Assembly: GCF_003863365.1 (NCBI RefSeq)
Contig: NZ_RQXT01000027.1
Coordinates: 25,908-89,907, forward strand
Reading direction: 5' to 3'
Source: Mesorhizobium tamadayense
Lineage (GTDB): Bacteria; Pseudomonadota; Alphaproteobacteria; Rhizobiales; Rhizobiaceae
DNA: 64,000 nt
Within the stretch, counting starts at the first letter, position 1, and each line of letters begins with the position of its first letter. The notes under the pieces are model-generated. The model saw only the letters and a program-made list of their open reading frames with translations, did no database searches and had not been told where the DNA came from. This document shows positions 1-8,880 of this stretch, piece by piece. The position numbers and the translations under genes are program-made.

Positions 1-1
1 C

Positions 2-205
2 GTGCGCGACATGATCGGGGAAGCGCTCGATGTCGATGTGCGGATCGTGCTCGCGCATGACGCGGTACCGCCGCCGAAGATCGGAACTGTCCAGCTCGGC
101 CGCACCGCCTGGCTGCCAAGACCTGCCGGCAGCGGAGACGCCGACGACCTCAGGCTGCAAACGGTCGTCGGTTGGCGACCGGAAATGGCGGAGGCGGCGG
201 CATGA
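2..205 (+). CDS. tssG: TssG (ImpH/VasB) baseplate protein, C-terminal end only
   Basis: Only the last 67 or so codons are in the window; the frame is open to the left edge. The residues fit the C-terminal part of TssG, where a segment ending in a VQLGRTAWLPRP stretch is followed by a short acidic tail (DADDLRL). TssG is a wedge subunit of the T6SS baseplate together with TssE, TssF and TssK. The stop codon overlaps the next start as ATGA at 202-205, so it is translationally coupled to the FHA gene. Identification rests on a short fragment plus the tss context that follows, so it is probable rather than certain. Other expected T6SS genes (tssB, tssC, tssE, tssF, clpV) would lie to the left and are not visible. 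Confidence 0.75.
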   Translation: MRDMIGEALDVDVRIVLAHDAVPPPKIGTVQLGRTAWLPRPAGSGDADDLRLQTVVGWRPEMAEAAA

Positions 206-1653
206 GCCTCGTGCTGACGCTCGAGCAAGGACCGCGGAGCCAGGTGGTCAGGCAGGCCCGGCTGGACGAGGGCGAGCTGGTGATCGGCCGCAGCGCCGAC
301 GCCGGCTGGCAGATCGACGATCCGGACATGTTCGTCTCGCGCGCGCATTGCAAGATCAGCGGCGGCCGCGACGGCTATTTCGTCACCGACACGTCGAGCA
401 GCGGGCTGTTCATAGACGATTCCGACAGCCCGCTCGGCGCCGGCAGGTCGACACGCCTGCAAAGCGGCATGCGGCTGAGACTGGGCGACTATGTTCTCTA
501 TGTCGAAGTCCAGCCCGCTGCGGGCCAGGCGGCGCCCGCGCAGATGCCCGTGGCCGCCCGGTCGGCGCCCGAACGCTCGCCATCGCAGTCGCGAGCGCCG
601 GTGAGCATCGGCGGCGACGACTTCTTCTCGGCCAAGGTCGAGGAAGAGCCGCGGCGGCCGCGTCCGGCCGACCTGCCGGACCCGTTCGAGCAGCCTGTGC
701 CCGGCGCTTATGATCGCGCTTCTAACCAGCGCAGCTCACCTGCCTTCGACGACCCGTTCAGCTTGGACCCGGTGGCGACACCAGAGTCCAGCGATGCCGC
801 GCCCGGCCGATCGGATCCGTTCGGTTTCGTTGAGATGCCGGCCCGCGGCGACGCGGCGGAGCCCAGGCCGAAACCGGCCGGCTTCGATGACGATTTCAGC
901 TTTGGACCGGCTGCGGCGCCCGCCTCTGCCAACGGCGCTGATCCGGCCGGTCCTGGCGAACACGCGGCCGAAAAGCCGCAGGCCGCCGCTCCATGGGACA
1001 TGCCGAGCCGGGCGGTCACGCCTCCGCCGCGCTCCACCCCGGCCCCCAAACCGTCCCGTCCTGCACATGCGGCACCGGCGGCGGAAATGGCGCTGCGGGC
1101 CGCATTCCTGCGCGGTATGGGTGTCGAGGAGGCTGATTTTCCTGGGCGCGATGCGGTTGCCGAGATGGAAAAGTTCGGGCGCGAATACCGGCTGATGCTC
1201 GACGGCCTGATGCAACTCTTGCGCAAGCGCGCCGAGGAAAAGGGCAGCGCGCGCGTCGCCCAGACGATGGTCGGGGCCTCCGAGGTCAACCCGCTCAAAT
1301 TCCTGCCGACGGTCGAGGACGTCATCGTCACCATCATCTCGGAGCGCAGCCCGGGCTTTCTCTCCGGCGAAGCGGCGATCGCCGATGCCGTGCGCGACCT
1401 TGCGCAGCACCATGTGCGCGCCTGGCGCGGCGTTCAGGCCGCGCTTCGGCGCATGATCGACCGCTTCGATCCGGCGGCGATCGAGGAAGAGCTGAAATCC
1501 AATTCCGCGATCGGCAACCTGCTTTCGGGCGGGCGCAACGCCAAGCTGTGGGAGCTCTACCAGAAACGCCACCGCGACATCGCCCAGAGCGCGGAATCGA
1601 GCTTCCTTGGCGAAATCGGCGCTGATTTTCGGGACGCATATGAAGAGGAGTAG
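202..1653 (+). CDS. tagH: FHA-domain T6SS protein TagH/ImpI (first copy)
   Basis: A 483-residue protein. An N-terminal FHA phosphothreonine-binding domain (about residues 1-100) shows the GR loop (VIGRS), the SRAH signature near residue 46 and the SSGLFI turn. A long Pro/Ala/Asp-rich linker (about 110-290) follows, then a conserved helical C-terminal domain containing VNPLKFLP, as in T6SS FHA proteins of the ImpI/VasC/TagH type. In characterised systems this protein is the phospho-target or reader of the PpkA/PppA threonine phosphorylation pathway that licenses TssM assembly. The ATG at 202 is chosen because it overlaps the tssG stop (ATGA); an in-frame ATG at 172 would overlap tssG by 34 bases. 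It is paralogous to the FHA gene at 17042, sharing the NPLKF core and C-terminal domain. Confidence 0.9.
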   Translation: MSLVLTLEQGPRSQVVRQARLDEGELVIGRSADAGWQIDDPDMFVSRAHCKISGGRDGYFVTDTSSSGLFIDDSDSPLGAGRSTRLQSGMRLRLGDYVLYVEVQPAAGQAAPAQMPVAARSAPERSPSQSRAPVSIGGDDFFSAKVEEEPRRPRPADLPDPFEQPVPGAYDRASNQRSSPAFDDPFSLDPVATPESSDAAPGRSDPFGFVEMPARGDAAEPRPKPAGFDDDFSFGPAAAPASANGADPAGPGEHAAEKPQAAAPWDMPSRAVTPPPRSTPAPKPSRPAHAAPAAEMALRAAFLRGMGVEEADFPGRDAVAEMEKFGREYRLMLDGLMQLLRKRAEEKGSARVAQTMVGASEVNPLKFLPTVEDVIVTIISERSPGFLSGEAAIADAVRDLAQHHVRAWRGVQAALRRMIDRFDPAAIEEELKSNSAIGNLLSGGRNAKLWELYQKRHRDIAQSAESSFLGEIGADFRDAYEEE

Positions 1654-1656
1654 GAC

Positions 1657-2109
1657 ATGATCGATCGACGCGAATTCATCGTTGCCCTCGGCGCGACGGG
1701 GCTGCTTGCGGCTTGCCAGAGCGGCCCGCCGAAACCATCGGTGATCTCGGTGAATGTCACCGGTGGCGCCGGCATGAATCCGGGACCGGGCGGCGGCGAT
1801 CGGCCGGTTACTGTCCTGGTGATGCGGCTTGCCAGCACCGGCAAGTTCAGTTCGGCCGACTATTTCGCGCTGCAGGGCGATGCGGGGTCCGCGCTTGGGG
1901 CCGACCTGATCGGATCGGACACGATCTCGGTCGCGCCGGGCAAGACGGCGGCCAAGACCATCACGGTCGAACCGAACGCGACGGTGCTCGGCTTCGTCGC
2001 GCTGATCCGCGAACCGGGCGGACGCAACTGGCGCACGACCAAGTCGGTATCGCCGGGGTCGAAATTCACCATCAACGTCAGCCTCGGCAGCGGCGGTATT
2101 TCCGCCTGA
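1657..2109 (+). CDS. tssJ: TssJ outer-membrane lipoprotein
   Basis: A 150-residue protein starting 3 bases after tagH. It has a short lipoprotein signal with lipobox LLAAC (Cys near residue 20), followed by a small beta-rich domain typical of TssJ/VasD. TssJ anchors the TssJLM membrane complex to the outer membrane and contacts the periplasmic end of TssM. The n-region is DRREFIV, a twin-arginine followed by Phe, which resembles a Tat signal; most TssJ proteins are Sec lipoproteins. Only one tssJ is present in the window although tssL and tssM are each present twice, so a single TssJ may serve both. Confidence 0.88.
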   Translation: MIDRREFIVALGATGLLAACQSGPPKPSVISVNVTGGAGMNPGPGGGDRPVTVLVMRLASTGKFSSADYFALQGDAGSALGADLIGSDTISVAPGKTAAKTITVEPNATVLGFVALIREPGGRNWRTTKSVSPGSKFTINVSLGSGGISA

Positions 2110-2146
2110 CGGCGCGACAACAGTTGGCAGTGCAGAGAGCAGTGGC

Positions 2147-3481
2147 ATGAGCGACGCAAACAGGGTGCTGTGGTCCGAGGGGCTCTTCTTGAGGACCCAG
2201 CACTTCCAACAGCAGGACCGGTTCTTCGAGGCGATGGTGCGCGGCGCGTTGCAGGCCGGCCAGCTCCATACGTTCGGCTTCCAGCAGCTGACGCTCGACC
2301 AGTCGCTGCTCGATGCCGGGCAGGTGTCCATCGTGTCGGCGCGGGGCATCTTCCCGGACGGCACGCCCTTCTCTATTCCGGAGTTGATGGACGCGCCGAA
2401 GCCGCTGCCGGTCACCGCCGACACCGGCGCCGGGTCGGTGCTGGTCGCCCTGCCGCTCGAGCCGCCCGGCGGCGTCGGTTTCGACCCGGCGCATGCCGCG
2501 TCGACCGGCGCGCGCTATCACGGCAAGATCGTTTCGGTGCGCGATGCCGTCCAGGGCGGCGCCGATCCGGAGGAGATCGAGATCGCCCGGCCGCAGGCAG
2601 TGCTGCTCGCGCCCGGCAAATCGGTCGGCGGCTACACCGCGCTGCCGATCGCCGACATCAAGGGCATTCGCGCCGAAGGTGGCGTCTCTCTCGACGAGAG
2701 CTTCCTGCCGCCGACGCTGATCACCGGCGCGGTCGCTTGGTACCGACAACTGCTGCAGGAGGTCGTCACCGGCCTCGACCAGATCGCCGAGGCGCATGGC
2801 AAGATGGTGATGGGCGGGCCGGGCCGCAGCGTCGAGGACCTGCTGATGCTTCACCTCGCCAACGCGGCGCGGCCGCGGCTTGCCCACATGCTGGCGCAGG
2901 ACGTCTTCCATCCGGCCGAGCTCTATCTCGAGCTTGCCGGCCTCGCCGGCGAGATGGCGACATACGGCTCCAGCTCGCGGCGGCTGGCCGAGCTGCCGGC
3001 CTACGATCATATGGCGCCCGGCCCGGCCTATATGGCGCTGGCCGACGCCTTGCGCTCGCTGATCCTCAGCCTGCGCTACATCGAGCCGAAATCGCGCGCT
3101 CTGCCCGTCATGCGGCACTCGACCAATGTGTGGAAGGTCCGCATCGACAACCCGAAGCTGCTGGTCGCCAGCCGGATCGTCATCCGCGTCGGCTCCGAAC
3201 TTTCGGAGGACGCGTTGCGCAAGATCTTCGTCAACCAGGCGACCGTCGGTTCGGCGGACCAGTTCGAGGGCCTGTGGAAGTCGCGCCTGCCCGGCATTCC
3301 GCTGAAGCCGCTGCATTCGCAGCCGCGCGAAATCCCTTACGACGGCGACCGGCTCTGTCTGGAGCTGGACCAGAAGAGCGAGCATTGGGCCTCGCTGCTC
3401 GATGCCCCCGGCTTCGTCATCGGCGTTTCCGGTGTCCTGCCGAGCGAGCCGCAGGTCGACTGCTATTCGGTGAACAGGTGA
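2147..3481 (+). CDS. tssK: TssK baseplate-membrane complex linker
   Basis: A 444-residue protein of normal TssK (ImpJ/VasE) length. The N-terminal signature VLWSEGLFLRTQHFQQQDR is the hallmark of the family. Trimeric TssK joins the baseplate (TssF/G/E) to the cytoplasmic domains of TssL and TssM. It starts 37 bases after tssJ and ends 4 bases before tssL, so it belongs to the same operon. The open frame is intact and no unusual feature was seen. Confidence 0.95.
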   Translation: MSDANRVLWSEGLFLRTQHFQQQDRFFEAMVRGALQAGQLHTFGFQQLTLDQSLLDAGQVSIVSARGIFPDGTPFSIPELMDAPKPLPVTADTGAGSVLVALPLEPPGGVGFDPAHAASTGARYHGKIVSVRDAVQGGADPEEIEIARPQAVLLAPGKSVGGYTALPIADIKGIRAEGGVSLDESFLPPTLITGAVAWYRQLLQEVVTGLDQIAEAHGKMVMGGPGRSVEDLLMLHLANAARPRLAHMLAQDVFHPAELYLELAGLAGEMATYGSSSRRLAELPAYDHMAPGPAYMALADALRSLILSLRYIEPKSRALPVMRHSTNVWKVRIDNPKLLVASRIVIRVGSELSEDALRKIFVNQATVGSADQFEGLWKSRLPGIPLKPLHSQPREIPYDGDRLCLELDQKSEHWASLLDAPGFVIGVSGVLPSEPQVDCYSVNR

Positions 3482-3485
3482 GGCC

Positions 3486-4814
3486 ATGAGCCGAGATGAT
3501 CCTTTCGGACTGTCGGAGGATCGGGAACGCACGCGGATCAGGCTGACGGGCGCTTCGCCCCGGCCAATGGCGCCGCTGGCGCCGGGCGCGCCGGTGAAGC
3601 GGGCGCGCGCCCATCCCAACACGCTGATCAACACCTTCGCGCCGTTGCTCGAATTCGCGCCGGAGCTCGAAAGCGCGCTGGCGCCCGAGAACCCGGAAGT
3701 GATGCGCACTCGCCTGCTCGACGAACTGGTCCGGGCGCGCGACGCGGCAATTGCCGCGGGCTCCTCGCTGGAGCGGGCCGATCAGGCAGCCTGGGCGGTG
3801 GCGGCATTGCTCGACGACCTCGCGCTCAACACGCCGTGGGGTGGCGCCAGCGCCTGGCCGCGCCAGCCGCTGGTGGTCATGCTGCGCGGCGACGTCGATG
3901 CCGGCACGCAGTTCTTCTCGCGCCTCGACGAGCTGGAGCGGCATCCGACCCGCGACCGCGAAATGCTCGAGCTGCAATATTACTGCCTGGCGCTCGGCTT
4001 CCGCGGCAAATATCGCGTGCCCGGCCGCGCCGGCGACCGCTCGCTCAACGCCGTTCGCGTGGCGGCGGCGCGCTTCCTGCGCAACGCCGACGCCGAAGAC
4101 GCGCCGCTGTCGCCGAACTGGAAGGGCGTGATCGCCTCCGACGAGCCACAGCGCTTCATCGTCCCGATCTGGGTGATGGCGCTGGCGGCGGTCGTCATTG
4201 CCGCGGCTACCCATATCGGCCTGTCGATGGGATTGAGCAGCCAGGCGGTCGAACTCTCAGCGCTGGTCCGCGCGCTGCCGCCTCCCTCCCGAGGCGACGT
4301 TGTCCGCGCAGCGCCCAAGCCCGACGCGCCGGAACCGCCGCCGGCGGAGCCGGTCGATTTCGCGTTGCTGCCGGAATTCAAGGCCGAAGCGCCAGACAAC
4401 CTCAAGGGGGCGCTGAGCGGCACAGAGAGCGTGTCGCTTGCCAAGCTCGTCATCCAGTCTTCCAGCCCCGAGCTGTTTCAGTCGTCGAGGCCAACGCTCA
4501 CACAAGGCTACGAACCGCTGGTCGAGTCGATCGCCAAGGTGATCCTCGCCAATCAGGAGCTGATCGGAAACATCACCGTCGTCGGCCATACCGACAATGT
4601 GCGCCTGCAAAAATCCAACCCGCTTTCGTCCAACCAGCGGCTTTCGGAAGCGCGTGCCGAAACCATAGCCAACCTTCTGGCGCAGGCCGGCGTGCCGCAG
4701 GAGCGCATCCATTCCGAAGGTCGCGCCGAGACCGATCCGCTGGCCGATAACTCGACGCGCGAGGGGCGCGCGCTCAACCGCCGCGTCGAGGTCCTGGTCG
4801 AGAAGAGGCTGTGA
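3486..4814 (+). CDS. tssL: TssL (DotU) with C-terminal OmpA domain, copy 1
   Basis: A 442-residue inner-membrane protein. It has an N-terminal Pro-rich cytoplasmic leader, a DotU/IcmH cytoplasmic helical domain (about 45-215, with ELQYYCLALGFRGKY), one transmembrane helix near 222-245, and a periplasmic OmpA/MotB peptidoglycan-binding domain at the end. The OmpA core VVGHTDNV and the closing NRRVEVLV are visible. This is the 'evolved' TssL type that carries its own peptidoglycan anchor. The TGA overlaps the tssM start (ATGTTC at 4814; tssM frame opens at 4811 ATGATG). It is paralogous to the gene at 18432. Confidence 0.93.
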   Translation: MSRDDPFGLSEDRERTRIRLTGASPRPMAPLAPGAPVKRARAHPNTLINTFAPLLEFAPELESALAPENPEVMRTRLLDELVRARDAAIAAGSSLERADQAAWAVAALLDDLALNTPWGGASAWPRQPLVVMLRGDVDAGTQFFSRLDELERHPTRDREMLELQYYCLALGFRGKYRVPGRAGDRSLNAVRVAAARFLRNADAEDAPLSPNWKGVIASDEPQRFIVPIWVMALAAVVIAAATHIGLSMGLSSQAVELSALVRALPPPSRGDVVRAAPKPDAPEPPPAEPVDFALLPEFKAEAPDNLKGALSGTESVSLAKLVIQSSSPELFQSSRPTLTQGYEPLVESIAKVILANQELIGNITVVGHTDNVRLQKSNPLSSNQRLSEARAETIANLLAQAGVPQERIHSEGRAETDPLADNSTREGRALNRRVEVLVEKRL

Positions 4815-7800
4815 TGTTCATCCTGCGCTTCCTCTGGGCCGTTCTGACCTCGCGATTCCTTTGGACGCTGATCGGCATCACGCTGCTTTCGCTGCTGATC
4901 TGGGTGTTCGGCCCGATCGTGCGGGTCGGGCCCTATTCGCCGTTCGAATCCGACAATGTGCGCATCGCAATCATCGCCGGGCTGATCATCCTGTGGCTGA
5001 TCTGGCTGATCATCGCGCAGCGCCGCGCCATCCGCGCCAACCGCATGTTCGTCGCCGAGATCGCGGCGCCGGTCGCGGAAAAGCAGCTGACCCCAGGCGA
5101 GGAGAGCGTTGCGGCGGTCGGCGCCAAGTTCGCCGAGGTGATGGCTGAACTCAAGCGGCGCAAGCTCGGCGGCCGAAAATTCCTGCGCGAGATGCCGTGG
5201 TATGTGATCGTCGGGCCGCCGGCCACCGGCAAGACGACGGCGCTGCGCCAATCCGGCCTCAACTTCCCGATCGACCTCACCGACGACCTGCAGGGCGTCG
5301 GCGGCACGCGCAATTGCGACTGGTTCTTTTCGGAGAACGCGGTGCTGATCGACACAGCCGGCCGCTATGTCCAGCAGGAGAGCCAGCCCGATGTCGACGC
5401 GACCGAATGGCTTGGCTTCCTCGATCTGCTCAAGAAGCATCGGGGCCGGCGGGCGCTGAACGGCGTCATCGTCGCGCTGTCGATCGATGCGCTTTCGGAG
5501 GGCGACGAGGCGATCAAGGCGCATGGCCGCAAGATCCGCCGCCGGCTGGCGGAGCTGAACGACCGCCTCCAAATCCGCCTTCCCGTCTATCTGATGCTGA
5601 CCAAGGCCGACCTGATCAAGGGGTTCGAGGCCTTCTTCGGCGGCTTGTCGACCGCAGCCCGCGAGCAGGTGTGGGGGACGACCTTCGCGCTCGACGCGCG
5701 CGTCGACGCCAAGACCATCGAGAAGGAACTGGCCACGCTTGCCACGGAACTGGAGCGGCGGCTGGTGCCGCGGCTGGAGGACGAGGACAAGCTCGGCGCG
5801 CGCGCCGAGATCTTCCGCTTCCCGGCCCAACTCGCAAGCCTGTCCGAGCCGATCCAGGTGCTGATCGAGGCGATGTTCGGCGAAAGCCGCTACGAGGAGG
5901 CGGCCTGGCTGCGCGGCCTCTATCTGACGTCGGCGACCCAGGAAGGCGCGCCCATCGACCGGCTGACGGCGGCGCTTTCTTCCTCCTTCGGGCTGCCGCC
6001 GCGCCGCGCCATGCTGGCGCCGCGCGTCGAGAAGCGCAGTTTCTTCCTCCGGAACCTTTTGACCGAAGTGATCTTCAAGGAAGCGGGCTTGGGCACGTTC
6101 GATCCGCTGGCGCAGCGCCGCCGCGCCTGGATCTGGCGCGGTGCGGCTGCAGCATGCGCGCTTGCGGCCCTGCTCACCGGCGGCTTGTTCACCTGGTCCT
6201 ATCTCGACAATCGCAATGCGATCACCGCACAGGCCGGCCAGTTCGAGGCGCTGCAGGCGCCACTGACCGACGTCGCCGCCACGCCGGCATCGGTTGAGCA
6301 GCCGACGATGGATGGAGCGCTGGCCGCGATGGATGCGGTGGCGACGGCCCGCACCGCGCCGCCCGACGCGGCCCGCAACCTGTTCGGGCCGACCGCATCG
6401 GCGGAACTCGTGCGTGCACAGACCGATACTTATGAGCACGCGCTGCGCAACGTGCTCGAGCCGCATATGGTGGCGCTGCTGGAAGCCACCATGTGGCGGC
6501 AGATCCGCGATCCGGACTTCATGCTCGGCGCGCTGAAGACCTACCGCATGATGACGGGCCTGTCGCAGATGGACACCGACTTCGTGCAAAACTGGTGGGT
6601 GAACAGCCTGCCGGAATTCGCGCCCGCCCCGCCCTTCCCGACCGCCGACGCCGAAGAGCATCAGCTTGCCGCGATCCGCCGCATGGCGGTCGACGACAGC
6701 TATATCGCACCGGACAAGGAGCTGGTCGCCGAGGCGCTGAAGACGGTGTGCACGATCTCGCTGCCGGAGCGCGCCTATAAGCAGCTGCTCGCCGATCCGG
6801 AAGTGGCAGCTGTCAAGGAATGGGTGCCCGCCAATTTCGCCGGTCCCAACGGCGCCAAAGTGTTCGCGCGCCGCTCCGACAAGACGCTGCGCGTCGGCGT
6901 TTCCGGCGCTTTCACCTATGCCGGCTTCCATGGCGCCGTTCTCGACCGGGTCGAGGATGTGGCGGCGCAGGCCGCGCTCGATCGCGCGGTGTTCGCCGGC
7001 GGCTGCTCGGAGAATTCCGAGACCTCGGTGTCGGCGCTGTCCGAGGACATCCTGAAGCTCTATTACGACGACTATATCGCGCAGTGGGACAGTTTCCTGC
7101 GCGACATGCGGCTGGCGCCGCTGAGCGACCTCAACGTCGCCAGCGAAAACCTCAAGGATCTTTCGAGCGCCGACTCCGCGCTGAAGCGGTTGCTCACCGC
7201 GGTGGTGCAGGAGACCGACCTGACCCGATCCGACGAGGCGCCGGCCGACGACAAGAACGGCGGCGCCGCGAAGACCGGCTCGAAGCTGCTCTCCAAGCTC
7301 GGCAAGCTTGGCAAGGTGGTGAAGACGGGAGCGAAATTACTGCCCCGCGCGGGCTCGGCCGATCAGGTCGACATGACCGGCAGCCTGGTGGCCGAGCACT
7401 TCAAGCCGCTGAAGGGCACGATCGCGGAGGTCGACGGCCAGCCGCCGGCGCTCGATGCGGCCGTGGTGGCGCTGACGGCGCTGTCCAACGTGCTGCAGAC
7501 GGTGACCGCCAATCCCGATCCGCAGGACGCCATCAAGAAGCAGGGCGGTCTGGCCGAATTGACGGGCGCGGTGGCCAGGCAGGCGCAGATCCTGCCCTCG
7601 CCGATCAACGATTGGCTGGGCGGGATTGCCGGCGACGCCAGCGGCCTGTCGCAGAAGGCCGTCACCAACGAGCTCAACGCCATCTGGCGCGCCGACATCC
7701 TGCCTTTCTGCCAGGCGGCGCTGAACAACCGCTATCCCTTCAGCCCCGAGAGCGCGGTGGATGTCAATGTGCGCGACTTCCAGCGCCTCTTCGGTCCCGC

Positions 7801-8356
7801 CGGCCTGATCGACGCCTTTATCAACGACCATCTGATCAACTATGTCGACACCGCCAGCCAGCCCTGGAAATGGCGCGCCGATTTCGGCCTCGACCCGGCG
7901 GCGCTGGCGGCGTTCGAGCAGGCAAGGCACATCCGCGACGACCTGTTTCCCGGCGGCACCGGCCCGGTGATGAACTTCACGCTGGAGCCGAAGGACCTGT
8001 CGCCCAATGTGACGCGCGTGACGCTCAACCTCGATGGCCAGAACCTCGTCTATTACAACAACGCGACCAGACCGCAGCCGATGACGTGGCCCGGCAAGGA
8101 TGGCACAGGCGTGATCTCGCTCGCTTTCCAGCCGGTCGACGGCTCGCCAGAGGTCATGCTCAACGAGACCGGCAGTTGGGCGTGGCTGAGGATGCTGCGC
8201 GGCGGCAAGTTCGCCGGGACCAAGCTCGCCGACGTCTACAGCCTGCGGCTCGGCACGAAAGGCATGTATGCCGATTTCGAGCTCAAGGCGGCCAGCGTCG
8301 AGAATCCCTACACGCTCGAGATGTTCAAGAAGTTCACATGTCCGCCGCAGATATGA
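4811..8356 (+). CDS. tssM: TssM (IcmF), copy 1
   Basis: A 1181-residue inner-membrane protein, normal for IcmF/TssM. Two N-terminal transmembrane helices (about 15-35 and 52-70) precede a cytoplasmic NTPase-like domain with Walker A GPPATGKTTAL (from about residue 136) and a DTAGRY Walker B-like motif. A third transmembrane helix lies near 440-465, followed by a long periplasmic part ending in the conserved beta domain that meets TssJ. Walker A is intact, so nucleotide binding is possible. The start overlaps tssL by 4 bases and the stop overlaps tagF (ATGA at 8353-8356). A full-length paralogue lies at 19954-23484. Confidence 0.95.
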   Translation: MMFILRFLWAVLTSRFLWTLIGITLLSLLIWVFGPIVRVGPYSPFESDNVRIAIIAGLIILWLIWLIIAQRRAIRANRMFVAEIAAPVAEKQLTPGEESVAAVGAKFAEVMAELKRRKLGGRKFLREMPWYVIVGPPATGKTTALRQSGLNFPIDLTDDLQGVGGTRNCDWFFSENAVLIDTAGRYVQQESQPDVDATEWLGFLDLLKKHRGRRALNGVIVALSIDALSEGDEAIKAHGRKIRRRLAELNDRLQIRLPVYLMLTKADLIKGFEAFFGGLSTAAREQVWGTTFALDARVDAKTIEKELATLATELERRLVPRLEDEDKLGARAEIFRFPAQLASLSEPIQVLIEAMFGESRYEEAAWLRGLYLTSATQEGAPIDRLTAALSSSFGLPPRRAMLAPRVEKRSFFLRNLLTEVIFKEAGLGTFDPLAQRRRAWIWRGAAAACALAALLTGGLFTWSYLDNRNAITAQAGQFEALQAPLTDVAATPASVEQPTMDGALAAMDAVATARTAPPDAARNLFGPTASAELVRAQTDTYEHALRNVLEPHMVALLEATMWRQIRDPDFMLGALKTYRMMTGLSQMDTDFVQNWWVNSLPEFAPAPPFPTADAEEHQLAAIRRMAVDDSYIAPDKELVAEALKTVCTISLPERAYKQLLADPEVAAVKEWVPANFAGPNGAKVFARRSDKTLRVGVSGAFTYAGFHGAVLDRVEDVAAQAALDRAVFAGGCSENSETSVSALSEDILKLYYDDYIAQWDSFLRDMRLAPLSDLNVASENLKDLSSADSALKRLLTAVVQETDLTRSDEAPADDKNGGAAKTGSKLLSKLGKLGKVVKTGAKLLPRAGSADQVDMTGSLVAEHFKPLKGTIAEVDGQPPALDAAVVALTALSNVLQTVTANPDPQDAIKKQGGLAELTGAVARQAQILPSPINDWLGGIAGDASGLSQKAVTNELNAIWRADILPFCQAALNNRYPFSPESAVDVNVRDFQRLFGPAGLIDAFINDHLINYVDTASQPWKWRADFGLDPAALAAFEQARHIRDDLFPGGTGPVMNFTLEPKDLSPNVTRVTLNLDGQNLVYYNNATRPQPMTWPGKDGTGVISLAFQPVDGSPEVMLNETGSWAWLRMLRGGKFAGTKLADVYSLRLGTKGMYADFELKAASVENPYTLEMFKKFTCPPQI

Positions 8357-8877
8357 ACGTCGGCTTTTTTGGCAAGATTCCGGCGACCGGAGATTTCGTC
8401 GCCTGGAATTTGCCGCGCACCTTCATCGACCGGTGGGACCGATGGATGTCGATGGAGTTGCGCGCGCGACCCGATGAGGGGGGTTTGGATTCGCGTGTCT
8501 GGCGCTTCATCGTCAAGGGCGGTATTTTCGGCGACCAGCCCTGTGCCGGCGCCTGGCGCATGAGCGAGGACCGCGTGGGACGCCGCTATCCGTTCGCTGT
8601 AATCCGCCTCGGGCCGCCGCCGGAGCCGGGCGACTCCTGGTTCGACGGCATTGCCGATCTCGTCAGGGAAACGGTCGAGGAATACCGGGCCCAGGTCTGG
8701 ATCGCTGAGCGCATCGGCCAACTGCCGCAGCCGGAAACCCTGGACCGCAAGGAACGGATCGCGTTCTGGCTGGACGACTGGGAGGTACATGAGCTCGACT
8801 TCGCCGACATCCACGATCTTGCGGCCAACGGGCTGCCGGCGATGAGGGCGACACGGCAGGAAACGGCGGAGTCCTGA
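8353..8877 (+). CDS. tagF: TagF T6SS accessory/regulatory protein
   Basis: A 174-residue protein whose N-terminus NVGFFGKIPATGDF is the TagF/ImpM signature, followed by RTFIDRWDRWM and a compact alpha/beta fold. Where studied, TagF is a post-translational repressor of T6SS assembly, acting through FHA proteins and independently of PpkA. The ATG at 8353 is chosen because it overlaps the tssM stop; an in-frame ATG at 8338 would add MSAAD. The gene ends 3 bases before the PAAR-like gene, so the switch protein and the effector module are co-transcribed. Here TagF coexists with a PP2C/kinase pair 15 kb downstream. Confidence 0.92.
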   Translation: MNVGFFGKIPATGDFVAWNLPRTFIDRWDRWMSMELRARPDEGGLDSRVWRFIVKGGIFGDQPCAGAWRMSEDRVGRRYPFAVIRLGPPPEPGDSWFDGIADLVRETVEEYRAQVWIAERIGQLPQPETLDRKERIAFWLDDWEVHELDFADIHDLAANGLPAMRATRQETAES

Positions 8878-8880
8878 GCC

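Noticed and set aside
2078..3709. Minus-strand open frame opposite tssK
   Set aside because: Shadow frame in GC-rich coding DNA; TssK is unambiguous on the plus strand.
4553..6931. Very long open frame on the minus strand opposite tssL1 and tssM1
   Set aside because: High-GC antisense artefact: composition is Arg/Gly/His rich without domain features, and both plus-strand genes match TssL and TssM.
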